The notes below the pieces were generated by a model that saw only the letters and a program-made list of their open reading frames with translations, was not told where the DNA came from and did no database searches. The translations under genes were made by a program, and so were the position numbers. From Azoarcus sp. DN11 (lineage in GTDB: Bacteria; Pseudomonadota; Gammaproteobacteria; Burkholderiales; Rhodocyclaceae), in assembly GCF_003628555.1 (NCBI RefSeq), contig NZ_CP021731.1, forward strand, positions 2,232,001-2,296,000: 64,000 bases of DNA, read 5' to 3'. Of the stretch, positions 27,673 through 36,324 are shown piece by piece; position 1 is the stretch's first letter; each line of letters begins with the position of its first letter.

Positions 27673-29445
27673 ATGAACCACCTTCCGCGGCTTCTTGCGA
27701 AGCTGTGCGTCGTCGCCGTCGCGCTGGCGGCCGCGCTGCCCGCCGTGCACGCCGCCCCGCCGGCGAAGCGGCCCAACATCCTGCTCATCGTCGCTGACGA
27801 CCTCGGCTACACGGACCTCGGCGCCTACGGCGGCGAGATCGCGACGCCCAACCTCGACCGGCTCGCGGCCGGCGGCGCGAAGCTCACCAGCTTCTATGCA
27901 TCGCCGTTCTGCTCGCCGACGCGCGCGATGCTGATGTCCGGCAGCGACAACCATCTCGTCGGCTTCGGCGACATGGCCGAGCTGATGCTGCCCGAGCAGC
28001 GCGGCAAGCCGGGCTACGAGGGCTATCTGAACGAGCGCGTCGTGCCGATGGGCCAGGTGCTGAAGGACGCCGGCTATCGCACCGTGATGGCCGGGAAATG
28101 GCATCTCGGCGTGAAGGAGGAGATGAGCCCGGCGGCGCGCGGCTTCGAGCGTTCCTTCGCGATGGTGCAGGGCGGCGCGAGCCACTGGGGCGACCAGAGC
28201 GGCATCGTCGCGGTCGACCCGGCGAAGCCGCCGAAGGCGATCTACCGCGAGAACGGCAAGTCGGTCGAGCTGCCGCGCGAGAACTTCTATTCGTCCGAAG
28301 CCTTCGCGACGAAGCTCATCGACTACCTGAAGGCCGATGCGCCGAGCGGCAAGCCTTTCTTCGCCTACCTCGCCTTCACCGCGCCGCACTGGCCGCTGCA
28401 TGCGCCCGACGAGGATATCGCCAAGTACGTCGACCGCTACAAGGACGGCTACGACGCGCTGCGCCGCGCGCGCCTCGAGCGCATGAAGGCGCTCGGCCTG
28501 GTCGCCGCCGATACGCCGGTGTACGAGGGGCATCCGTACTGGCCGAAGTGGGAGTCGCTCTCGGCCGCCCAGAAGCTGTCGGAAGCGCGCCGCATGGCGG
28601 TGTATGCGGCGATGGTCGACAACATGGACCGGCAGATCGGCCGCGTGCTGGATTACCTGAAGCAGACCGGCGAGCTCGACAACACCTTCGTGTTCTTCAT
28701 GTCCGACAACGGCGCCGACGGCAACTCGGTGTATGACGTCGGGCACACGCGCGAGTGGATTCACCACGACATGGACAACAGCACGCCGAACATCGGCCGG
28801 CCGGGATCGTTCGCGGAGTACGGGCCGGGGTGGGCGCAGGTCGGCATGACGCCGTTCAAGCTGTACAAGTCGATGCTGTACGAGGGCGGTATCAGCGTGC
28901 CGGCGATCGCGTGGGGGCCGGGGGTCGAAGGCGGCTCGGTGAAGCGCGAGTTCGCGGACGTGATGGACGTCGCGCCGACGGTCTACGAGCTGGCCGGCGC
29001 GAAGCATCCGGGTACGTCCTACCAGGGGCGCGAGGTGCTGCCGTTGCGCGGCAAGTCGATGCTTGCCTACCTGAATAACGGCGCCCGCGTCGTGCATGGG
29101 GCGGACGAGGCGATCGGCTGGGAGCTGGGCGGGCGCAAGGCGCTGCGCAAGGGCGACTGGAAGATCGTGTATGCGAACAAGCCGTGGGGCACCGGCGAAT
29201 GGGAGCTGTACAACATCGCCAAAGACCGCACCGAAAGCGAGAACCTCGCCGCGCGCCACCCCGGGAAGCTGAAGGAGCTGCTGGCGGCATGGCGCCAGTA
29301 CGTCGCCGAAACCGGCACGCTCGAAATCGAGGGTCTGGCGTCGCGGCCCGGCTACAGCAACGGCGGGAAGTATTACGAGGACCTCGCGTTGGAGGCCGCC
29401 ACGACCGGCAAGGCGGACTCCCGCACTGCCGCCGTGGGCAAATGA
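27673..29445 (+). CDS. Periplasmic arylsulfatase-type sulfatase
   Basis: 590 aa with a signal peptide cleaved near VHAAPPA. Sulfatase hallmarks: metal-binding DDLGYTDLGAYGG, the modification site CSPTR with Cys at residue 80 (oxidised to formylglycine in the mature enzyme), GKWHLG, and a DNGADG metal site. It hydrolyses sulfate esters, most likely aryl sulfates, in the periplasm. GAGGAGA precedes the ATG. No sulfatase-maturation gene is in the window. Its place between C23O 1 and the meta operon, with a shared palindrome at its promoter, suggests it releases phenols from sulfated forms for this pathway (inference). Confidence 0.9.
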   Translation: MNHLPRLLAKLCVVAVALAAALPAVHAAPPAKRPNILLIVADDLGYTDLGAYGGEIATPNLDRLAAGGAKLTSFYASPFCSPTRAMLMSGSDNHLVGFGDMAELMLPEQRGKPGYEGYLNERVVPMGQVLKDAGYRTVMAGKWHLGVKEEMSPAARGFERSFAMVQGGASHWGDQSGIVAVDPAKPPKAIYRENGKSVELPRENFYSSEAFATKLIDYLKADAPSGKPFFAYLAFTAPHWPLHAPDEDIAKYVDRYKDGYDALRRARLERMKALGLVAADTPVYEGHPYWPKWESLSAAQKLSEARRMAVYAAMVDNMDRQIGRVLDYLKQTGELDNTFVFFMSDNGADGNSVYDVGHTREWIHHDMDNSTPNIGRPGSFAEYGPGWAQVGMTPFKLYKSMLYEGGISVPAIAWGPGVEGGSVKREFADVMDVAPTVYELAGAKHPGTSYQGREVLPLRGKSMLAYLNNGARVVHGADEAIGWELGGRKALRKGDWKIVYANKPWGTGEWELYNIAKDRTESENLAARHPGKLKELLAAWRQYVAETGTLEIEGLASRPGYSNGGKYYEDLALEAATTGKADSRTAAVGK

Positions 29446-29645
29446 GCCGGGGCAGGCGCGTCCGCGTGCCATAAGACCCGTTCCCGCAACCCGTGTCCGA
29501 CGTGTGGCGAGCGCCGTGCGGCGGGCAACGCAAACAGCACGGCGAGGGGCGTGACGCCCGGGTTTCCGCGCGGGCCTCCCATGCCCTGCCGGAAGGCGAG
29601 TCGGGCGTGCCCGGCACCTCGTCGCAATAAATCAAGGAAAACACG

Positions 29646-30566
29646 ATGAAAGAACAAGTTGGCATGCTCTGCCGAGCAGCCATTCGCGCCCTGTTCCGCA
29701 AGGGAGCTGTCGGCGCCTGCTGCGTGCTGGGATTGTTTCACTCACTGTCCGCGGCCGCGGCGGATGTCCTCCCCGGCGCGTTCACCGCCTTGCCCGTGGG
29801 GATGTCGGCGCTCCAGGTCTTCCAGACCCATATCGAACGCGACAAGCAGTACGTCGATGGACATGCCCGGCCGATCGACGCGCGCCTCGACTCGGACGTC
29901 TCCATGCTGAGATATCACAAGCTCATCGAGGTCGGCGGGTATACGGTCGATCCGAACATCATCGTTCCGTACGTGGAGCTGGAAGGAAAGCGCGACCTGT
30001 CGTCGTTAGGGAAGGAAAGCGGGCTGGGCGACGTCGTGCTCAACGCCATCGTCTGGCTGGTGAACGATCCGAAGAGCCGGACCTTTTTCGGCATTTCACC
30101 GTATCTGTATCTTCCGACCGGCCGTTACAACCATGATCAGCGCCTGAATGCCGGTGAGAATCGCTGGAAATTCGCTCTGCAAACCGGCTACACGACCGCG
30201 TTGAGCGACAAGATCCTGTTCGACCTCACCGGCGACGTCACGCTGTTCGGCAAAAACGACGATTTCGGCCGCGCCCGCGCTGATCTCGAGCAGGACGTGG
30301 CCTATCAGGTCCAATCCTATCTCCGCTACAAGCTCACGCCCGCATTCGAGGCCCATGCGGGGCTCTCGCATGTGTGGGGCGGCGAAACGAAGGTCGGTGG
30401 CGCAAGGCAGGGGAACGAGCTCCGGACCACGAAGTACATGATCGGCGCCTCGTACATGTTCGGCCCCGCGACCCAGCTGCTGGCTCAATACGGGCGGGAC
30501 ATCTCGGTGGAGAACGGATTCAGGGAGTCGGGTAAATTCCTCCTGCGATTCACGCAGATGTTCTGA
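29646..30566 (+). CDS. MetA-type outer-membrane protein of phenol degradation
   Basis: 306 aa. A long signal region ends near SAAAADVLPG. The body is beta-barrel-like and matches the 'MetA-pathway of phenol degradation' family: ADVLPGAFTALPVGMSALQV, PYVELEGKRD, GISPYLYLPTGRYN, and the last residue is Phe as in outer-membrane barrels. Members lie in aromatic degradation clusters; the function is presumed to be transport of aromatic compounds. Located 200 bp after the sulfatase stop. Confidence 0.85.
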   Translation: MKEQVGMLCRAAIRALFRKGAVGACCVLGLFHSLSAAAADVLPGAFTALPVGMSALQVFQTHIERDKQYVDGHARPIDARLDSDVSMLRYHKLIEVGGYTVDPNIIVPYVELEGKRDLSSLGKESGLGDVVLNAIVWLVNDPKSRTFFGISPYLYLPTGRYNHDQRLNAGENRWKFALQTGYTTALSDKILFDLTGDVTLFGKNDDFGRARADLEQDVAYQVQSYLRYKLTPAFEAHAGLSHVWGGETKVGGARQGNELRTTKYMIGASYMFGPATQLLAQYGRDISVENGFRESGKFLLRFTQMF

Positions 30567-30657
30567 CCGCCGTTGCGCAAGGGCGCCGCCGGGTGTGTCG
30601 TGTCGTCCGGCTCGATGGGGCGGGGCGGACGCCCGGGCGGCAGTGAGGAGGTGAACC

Positions 30658-32694
30658 ATGTTCGGACGCGTTGTCCTCATCTGTATCGCGGCGCTGGCGG
30701 CGCTCGCCGCGCACGCCCGCACGCCACAGGGCGCGGCGCGTCCGGACTACGTCCCCGACGCCCGGTGCCTCGCCTGCCATCCGGCGCAGGCGGCGCTGTG
30801 GGCCGGGTCGAAGCACCGCCTGGCGATGCAGCAGGCGACGCCCGCGACCGTGCTCGGCGACTTCGACGGGACACGCTTCGCGGGCGCTGGCGAAGCGGTG
30901 CGTTTCTTCCGCCGCGGCAAGGGCTTTTTCGCCCGCACCACCGGCGCCGACGGCGTCGAGCGCGACTTCGCGGTGACGCATACGCTCGGCGTCCGTCCGC
31001 TGCAGCAGTACCTCGTGCCCTTGCCGGGCGGTCGGCTGCAGGCGCTCGCGGTCGCGTGGGACACTCGCGCGAAGCGCTGGTTCGCGCTGTATCCCGAAGG
31101 CGGGATCGCACCCGGCTCGCCGCTGCACTGGAGCGGTCGCTACCAGAACTGGAACCTGATGTGCGGGGAGTGTCACACGACCGCCTATCGCAAGCAGTAC
31201 GACGAGGCGCGCGACGCCTACAGCACCACCTGGGCGGCGGGCGAGGTCGACTGCCAGGCCTGCCACGGCGCGGGGCGCGCGCATGCCGAGAGCGCGGCGC
31301 GCATCGCGTCCGGCGGGGCGAAAGGGCCGCCGGTGCCGACGTCCAACCGCGCGCTGCAGTCGGCGCACGCGCAGGTCGACCAGTGCGCGGCCTGCCATGC
31401 GCGCCGCACGCGGCTGCAGGAGCATGCCGAGCCGGGGGCGCCGCTGCTCGACAATTTCGTGCCGGACAACCTGCGCGCCGACCTGTATCAGGCCGACGGC
31501 CAGCAACTCGGCGAAGTCTTCGAATACGGCTCGTTCCGCCAGAGCCGCATGTACGCAGCCGGCGTCGCCTGCAGCGACTGCCACGAACCGCACGGCGGCA
31601 AGCTGCGTGCGAGCGGCAACGCGCTGTGCACGGCGTGCCACAATCCGGCGCCGCCGGCGCGATTCCCCAGCCTGCAGGCGAAGCGCTACGACTCGCCCGA
31701 GCACCACTTCCACGCCGAAGGCGCTGCGGGCAGCCAGTGCGTCGACTGCCACATGCCGGCGCGCAACTACATGATCGTGCATGAGCGGCGCGATCACGCG
31801 ATCCGCATTCCGCGCCCCGACCTCACGCGCCGGATCGGCACGCCCAACGCCTGCGCCGGCTGCCACGCAGACCGCCCGCCCGAATGGGCGGAGGCCGCCA
31901 TCCGCGCCCGCCACGGCGAGCGCAGCCGCCCGGAGCATTACGGCGAGGTCTTCGCCGCGGCGCGCGCGGGCCGTGCCGACGCCCCCGCGCGCCTGGCCGC
32001 GCTCGCCACCGACGCGGCCCAGCCCGGGATCGTGCGCGCGAGCGCGGTCGAGCTGCTCGGCAGCTTCGGCCTGCGCACGCCGCAGGCCGCGCTCGCCGAC
32101 GAGGATCCGGTCGTGCGCGCGGCGGCGGCCGCGGCCTTCGCGGTGCATCCCAAGGCCGAGCGGCTCGCGGCGCTGCCGCCATTGCTCGACGATGCACGCC
32201 GGGCGGTGCGCATCGCCGCGGCACGCGCGCTGGCCGACGTCGCCGACGACGAGCTGCCGCCCGAGCATCGCGCCGCGCGCCGCCGCGCACTCGGGGAATA
32301 CCTCGCCGCGCAGCGGGCGATGGCCGACATGCCGGCGGCGCAGCTCAATCTCGCCTCGCTCTTTGCCGCGCAGGGCGACGTCGCGCAGGCCGAGCGGCAT
32401 TACCGGCGCGCGATCGCGCAGGATGCCTCGGTCACCGATGCCCATGTCGGCCTCGCGACCGTGCTCGCGGGGGCGGGGCGCGGCGGCGAGGCCGAGCGCG
32501 TGCTGCGCGATGGTCTACCCAATGCGGCCCGGCCCGGCGAGCTGCATTTCGCGCTGGGCCTGCTCGTCGGCGGGCGCGGGCAGTGGCAGGAGGCGGCACG
32601 CGAGCTGGAGGCAGCCGCCGCGCTCATGCCGGGCGACCCGCGCGTGAGCCGCAACCTCTCCATCGTGCGCGAGCGGCTGCGGACGGAGCGCTAG
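30658..32694 (+). CDS. Eight-heme c-type cytochrome with HEAT-like and TPR-like C-terminus
   Basis: 678 aa. A signal peptide (MFGRVVLICIAALAALAAHA) is followed by eight CxxCH heme sites: CLACH, CGECH, CQACH, CAACH, CSDCH, CTACH, CVDCH and CAGCH, all in the first 410 residues. The rest is Ala-rich helical repeats, HEAT-like (PGIVRASAVELLGSFG...DDARRAVRIAAARALADV) then TPR-like (HYRRAIAQDASVTDAHVGLATVLAG). This is a known layout of periplasmic multiheme proteins of unknown electron partner. It ends 3 bp before the convergent IclR gene. Its role in an aerobic phenol cluster is not obvious. Confidence 0.88.
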   Translation: MFGRVVLICIAALAALAAHARTPQGAARPDYVPDARCLACHPAQAALWAGSKHRLAMQQATPATVLGDFDGTRFAGAGEAVRFFRRGKGFFARTTGADGVERDFAVTHTLGVRPLQQYLVPLPGGRLQALAVAWDTRAKRWFALYPEGGIAPGSPLHWSGRYQNWNLMCGECHTTAYRKQYDEARDAYSTTWAAGEVDCQACHGAGRAHAESAARIASGGAKGPPVPTSNRALQSAHAQVDQCAACHARRTRLQEHAEPGAPLLDNFVPDNLRADLYQADGQQLGEVFEYGSFRQSRMYAAGVACSDCHEPHGGKLRASGNALCTACHNPAPPARFPSLQAKRYDSPEHHFHAEGAAGSQCVDCHMPARNYMIVHERRDHAIRIPRPDLTRRIGTPNACAGCHADRPPEWAEAAIRARHGERSRPEHYGEVFAAARAGRADAPARLAALATDAAQPGIVRASAVELLGSFGLRTPQAALADEDPVVRAAAAAAFAVHPKAERLAALPPLLDDARRAVRIAAARALADVADDELPPEHRAARRRALGEYLAAQRAMADMPAAQLNLASLFAAQGDVAQAERHYRRAIAQDASVTDAHVGLATVLAGAGRGGEAERVLRDGLPNAARPGELHFALGLLVGGRGQWQEAARELEAAAALMPGDPRVSRNLSIVRERLRTER

Positions 32695-32697
32695 CGG

Positions 32698-33483
32698 CTA
32701 ACCGCCCGCGGCGATCGCGGCAGCGGTGGCCTGCAGGTCGCCGAGGTGCGCCTCGACGACCTTGGCGCGCAGGCCGTAGCGGCGCGGCCAGATCATGTTG
32801 ATGCAGCCCTGCACGCCGTCGGCGGCAAGGACGGGCACCGCGATCGCGTCGAGCCCGTCGTCGAACTCGCTGATGTCCTCGACGCCGCCGCCGAAGATCG
32901 CGTCGCGCACGGCATAGCCCTGGCGCCGCGTCTCGTCGAGGATCGCGTCGATTTCGCGGCGCAGCACGATCGCGCTGCGCGGGTTCTCCGGCGGATGGGC
33001 GCGGTAATGCGCCATCACGTCGTCGCGCTGCGCCTGCGTGCAGAACGAGAGCCACGCGCGCCCCGGGGCCGACAGGAAGAGGTCCACGCGGTAGCCGAGG
33101 TGGTAGCGCGAGTTCAGCGACAGGCCCGACAAGCGCCGCGAGCTCTCGGCGAGCTCCATCATGTAGTCCTTGTAAACCAGCAGGTCGGACGGCCACAGCG
33201 CCTTGCGCTGCAGCGCGGCCAGGTGCGGGGCGGCAAGCTCGGCGAGGCGCTGCGTCGCCTCGGGCGGGCGCTGTGCGGCCGGCAGCGCGATGGCGCGCCG
33301 CCACAGCCCGTCGTAGATTGCGCGCCACGCGATGCCGGCCTGCTCCAGCGTGTGCAGGATGCGCAGCAGGGTCGGTTTGGGGAGTCCCGTCGCATCGTGC
33401 AGCTGCTGCAGCGAGCGGCCTTCGCTCTGTTGCAGCAGTTGCAGCACTTCGAGTCCGCGTTCGAGTGCGCGTATCGATTTCAT
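32698..33483 (-). CDS. IclR-family transcriptional regulator (MhpR-like)
   Basis: 261 aa from the ATG at 33483; an in-frame ATG at 33516 would add 11 residues. N-terminal winged helix-turn-helix (SIRALERGLEVLQLLQQ...GLPKPTLLRILHTLEQAG) and a C-terminal IclR effector domain (SLNSRYHLGYRVDLFLSAPGRAWLSFC, AIAVPVLAADGVQGCINMIWPRRYG). IclR regulators of aromatic pathways such as MhpR bind ring-cleavage acids. It follows the GntR gene on the same strand and is convergent with the cytochrome gene. Target not known. Confidence 0.88.
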   Translation of the reverse strand: MKSIRALERGLEVLQLLQQSEGRSLQQLHDATGLPKPTLLRILHTLEQAGIAWRAIYDGLWRRAIALPAAQRPPEATQRLAELAAPHLAALQRKALWPSDLLVYKDYMMELAESSRRLSGLSLNSRYHLGYRVDLFLSAPGRAWLSFCTQAQRDDVMAHYRAHPPENPRSAIVLRREIDAILDETRRQGYAVRDAIFGGGVEDISEFDDGLDAIAVPVLAADGVQGCINMIWPRRYGLRAKVVEAHLGDLQATAAAIAAGG

Positions 33484-33541
33484 CCTTCGGTCCCAGGTGC
33501 GGACGACAGGGCGCATGCCGCGCCGGCGCGGCGCCGCGCGC

Positions 33542-34261
33542 TCAGGGGCGCTTGCCGCGCGCGAAGAAGTCCTGCGGCATCTGCTTCACGGCGTCGAGCG
33601 TGCGCAGGATGTGTTCGGACAGGATCGAGGTCGCGCGTGTCGCATCGCGCGCGAGCGTCGCGTCGACGAGCGCCTGGTGCTCCGCATGGATGTCGCGCGG
33701 GATCGGCTGGCGGAACAGGCTGATGCGCCGGTAGCGCTCCGACTGCTGGTAGAGGATGTGCTGGAAGTGGCGGATCCAGCGCGACGGGCAGGCGGCGATC
33801 AGCGCCTCGTGGAAGGCGCGGTTGCGCTTCTCCCAGTCCTCGGTAGCGCCGGGATCGTGCTCGGCGAGTTTCTGCTCGGCGCGTGACAGGCGATGGAAGG
33901 CGCCGACGAGGCCGGCTTCCCATTCCTCGTTGCCGCGCGCGATCGCCTGCCGCAGCGCCTCGGTTTCGAGCAGCACGCGGGTGCGCGTGATGTCCTCGAA
34001 GTCGGCCAGCGAGATCGGCGCGACGCGGAAGCCGCGCTGCCCCTGACCGACCACCAGCGCGTCGGTGACGAGCAGCAGCAGCGCCTCGCGCAGCGTGCCG
34101 GCGCCGACGTCGTACTGCTCCTTCAGGTGCTCGACGCGCAGTTTCTCGCCCGGCGGGTGCATGCCTTCGATGATGTCGCGCCGCAGCCGCTTGTAGGCGG
34201 CCTCGACGAGGGTCTTGGGCTCGTCGGTCTCGAGGATGTCGGAAACGGTGGCGTCGATCAT
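33542..34261 (-). CDS. GntR-family (FadR/FCD type) transcriptional regulator
   Basis: 239 aa. Winged helix at residues 17-80 (AAYKRLRRDIIEGMHPPGEKLRVEHLKEQYDVGAGTLREALLLL), then an FCD effector domain with the D/N-x3-H metal pattern (NRAFHEALIAAC) and distal His residues (HAEHQALVDA). Divergent from the meta-pathway operon whose promoter carries a TCGAGA palindrome 66 bp from this start, so it is the leading candidate to bind that motif. Effector unknown, probably a small acid of the pathway. Confidence 0.88.
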   Translation of the reverse strand: MIDATVSDILETDEPKTLVEAAYKRLRRDIIEGMHPPGEKLRVEHLKEQYDVGAGTLREALLLLVTDALVVGQGQRGFRVAPISLADFEDITRTRVLLETEALRQAIARGNEEWEAGLVGAFHRLSRAEQKLAEHDPGATEDWEKRNRAFHEALIAACPSRWIRHFQHILYQQSERYRRISLFRQPIPRDIHAEHQALVDATLARDATRATSILSEHILRTLDAVKQMPQDFFARGKRP

Positions 34262-34326
34262 GGCAGCCGGAAGTTCAAGTATGGGTAGGAGAATTCTAGC
34301 CGACTCACTTCTTCCGCGCAGTGAAA

Positions 34327-34373
34327 AAATATCGAGATTTGTAGTTGACGTCGAGATTCTGAGGAATTATCTT
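34327..34373 (+). promoter_or_regulatory. Promoter of meta-pathway operon 1 with TCGAGA palindrome
   Basis: AAATATCGAGATTT at 34327-34340, then TTGACG (34345-34350), a 17-bp spacer and TATCTT (34368-34373), a good sigma70-type layout. A second partial copy, CGAGATTC, lies in the spacer. The operon starts at 34413. Confidence 0.6.
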
Positions 34374-34412
34374 GAACCCAACGTCGCAACATCGCCCGCA
34401 GGAGAGTCGCCG

Positions 34413-34847
34413 ATGAAAGTCGCAGTCCCGCAATCCACCGTGTCCTGGGAAGCCGCGCACGCGGCCGTCGCGGCCGCGGTGCGCCATGCCGAAGCGCTCG
34501 GCCTGCGGGTGAACGTCGGCGTCGCCGATGCGGCGGGCAACCTGGTGGCCTTCCTTCGCATGCCCGGCGCCTTTCCCCAGTCGATCGACATCGCGATCGA
34601 CAAGGCCTACACGGCCGCCGGCTTCGGTTTCCCGACCGGCCAGTGGATGGACGTGGTCGCCGGCAACGAAGGCATGAAGCTCGGTTTCTCGGCGCGGCCG
34701 CGCCTGGTGGTGTTCGGCGGGGGGCTGCCGATCCGAGTGGCCGGCGAACTGATTGGCGGCATCGGCGTGTCCGGTGCCTCGGAAGAACAGGACGACGTCT
34801 GTGCGCGCGCAGGGCTTGCGGCGATCGGCGCCGACATCCAGGAATAG
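34413..34847 (+). CDS. HbpS/GlcG-like heme-degrading family protein (DUF336)
   Basis: 144 aa from the ATG at 34413 (GGAGAG upstream). Whole-length HbpS/GlcG/PduO-C fold: AAVRHAEALGLRVNVGVADAAGNLVAFLRMPGAF...IDKAYTAAGFGFPTG...GGLPIRVAGELIGGIGVSGA. Small proteins of this family are common in catechol meta-cleavage operons; their role is unproven, with heme or cofactor binding and product binding proposed. It leads meta operon 1 and sits 12 bp before the aldehyde dehydrogenase. The second meta operon lacks it. Confidence 0.85.
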   Translation: MKVAVPQSTVSWEAAHAAVAAAVRHAEALGLRVNVGVADAAGNLVAFLRMPGAFPQSIDIAIDKAYTAAGFGFPTGQWMDVVAGNEGMKLGFSARPRLVVFGGGLPIRVAGELIGGIGVSGASEEQDDVCARAGLAAIGADIQE

Positions 34848-34859
34848 CGGAGGCATTCG

Positions 34860-36314
34860 ATGAAACAGATCCACAACTTCATCAACGGCGAGTTCGTCGC
34901 CACCGAGCGGACTTTCGACAAGCGTTCGCCGCTCGACAACCGCGTCATCGCCGCGGTGCATGAGGCGGGCAAGCGCGAGGTCGATGCGGCGGTCGCCGCC
35001 GCGCGCGCGGCGCTCAACGGCCCGTGGGGGCGCATGACGGTGGCCGAGCGCGTCGAGCGGCTCAACGCGCTCGCCGACGGCATCAACCGCCGCTTCGACG
35101 AGTTCCTCGCCGCCGAATGCGCCGACACCGGCAAGCCCGCGAGCCTCGCGCGCCACATCGACATCCCGCGCGGCGCGGCGAACTTCAAGGTGTTCGCCGA
35201 CGTCGTGAAGAGCGTGCCGACCGAGTTCTTCGAGATGGCCACGCCCGACGGCCGCGGCGCGCTGAACTACGCGGTGCGCCGCCCGGTCGGCGTGGTCGGT
35301 GTGATCTGCCCGTGGAACCTGCCGCTGCTGCTGATGACCTGGAAAGTCGGCCCGGCGCTCGCGTGCGGCAACACGGTGGTCGTGAAACCCTCCGAGGAGA
35401 CGCCGCAGACCGCGACGCTGCTCGGCGAGGTGATGAACGAGGTCGGCATCCCGAAGGGCGTCTACAACGTCGTGCATGGCTTCGGCCCCGGTTCGGCGGG
35501 CGAGTTCGTGACCACGCACCCGCAGGTGAACGCGATCACCTTCACCGGCGAGACACGCACCGGCGCGGCGATCATGAAGGCCGCGGCGGACGGCGCGCGC
35601 CCGGTGTCGCTGGAGATGGGCGGCAAGAATGCGGCGATCGTGTTCGCCGACTGCGACTTCGACGCCGCGATCGAAGGCACGATGCGCTCGGTGTTCGTCA
35701 ATTGCGGCCAGGTCTGCCTCGGCACCGAGCGCGTGTATGTCGAGCGGCCGATCTTCGAGCGCTTCGTTGCCGCGCTGAAGACCGGCGCCGAAAGCCTCAA
35801 GCTCGGCGTGCCCGAGGACGAGGCGACCGGCATGGGGCCGCTGATCTCGCAGGAGCATCGCGACAAGGTGCTGGGCTATTACGCGAAGGCGAAGGAGCTC
35901 GGTGCGACCGTGGTCACCGGTGGTGGCGCGCCCGCGATGCCGGGCGAGCTCGCGCACGGCGCGTGGGTCGAGCCGACGATCTGGACCGGGCTCGGCGACG
36001 ACTCGCCGATCGCGCGCGAGGAGATCTTTGGCCCCTGCACGCTGATCCAGCCCTTCGACGCCGAGGACGAGGTGATCCGCCGCGCCAACGACACCGACTA
36101 CGGCCTCGCCTGCTCGGTGTGGACGAAGGACCTCGCCCGTGCGCACCGCGTCGCGGGGCGGATCGAGGCCGGCCTGGTGTGGGTGAATTCCTGGTTCCTG
36201 CGCGACCTGCGCACCCCCTTCGGCGGCGCCAAGCAGTCGGGCATCGGCCGCGAGGGCGGGGTGCATTCGCTCGAGTTCTACACCGAGCTCAAGAACGTGT
36301 GCATCAAGCTGTGA
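34860..36314 (+). CDS. dmpC: 2-hydroxymuconic semialdehyde dehydrogenase (copy 1)
   Basis: 484 aa aldehyde dehydrogenase. Active-site helix LEMGGKNAAIVFADCD with the Glu, catalytic Cys in FVNCGQVCLGTERVYVERP, NAD-binding PWNLPLLLMTWKVGPALACGNTVV. Close to XylG/DmpC. It oxidises the ring-cleavage semialdehyde to 2-hydroxymuconate (oxalocrotonate), the entry to the dehydrogenase branch. Followed after 10 bp by the hydrolase gene. Confidence 0.95.
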   Translation: MKQIHNFINGEFVATERTFDKRSPLDNRVIAAVHEAGKREVDAAVAAARAALNGPWGRMTVAERVERLNALADGINRRFDEFLAAECADTGKPASLARHIDIPRGAANFKVFADVVKSVPTEFFEMATPDGRGALNYAVRRPVGVVGVICPWNLPLLLMTWKVGPALACGNTVVVKPSEETPQTATLLGEVMNEVGIPKGVYNVVHGFGPGSAGEFVTTHPQVNAITFTGETRTGAAIMKAAADGARPVSLEMGGKNAAIVFADCDFDAAIEGTMRSVFVNCGQVCLGTERVYVERPIFERFVAALKTGAESLKLGVPEDEATGMGPLISQEHRDKVLGYYAKAKELGATVVTGGGAPAMPGELAHGAWVEPTIWTGLGDDSPIAREEIFGPCTLIQPFDAEDEVIRRANDTDYGLACSVWTKDLARAHRVAGRIEAGLVWVNSWFLRDLRTPFGGAKQSGIGREGGVHSLEFYTELKNVCIKL

Positions 36315-36324
36315 GCGTGCGGCG

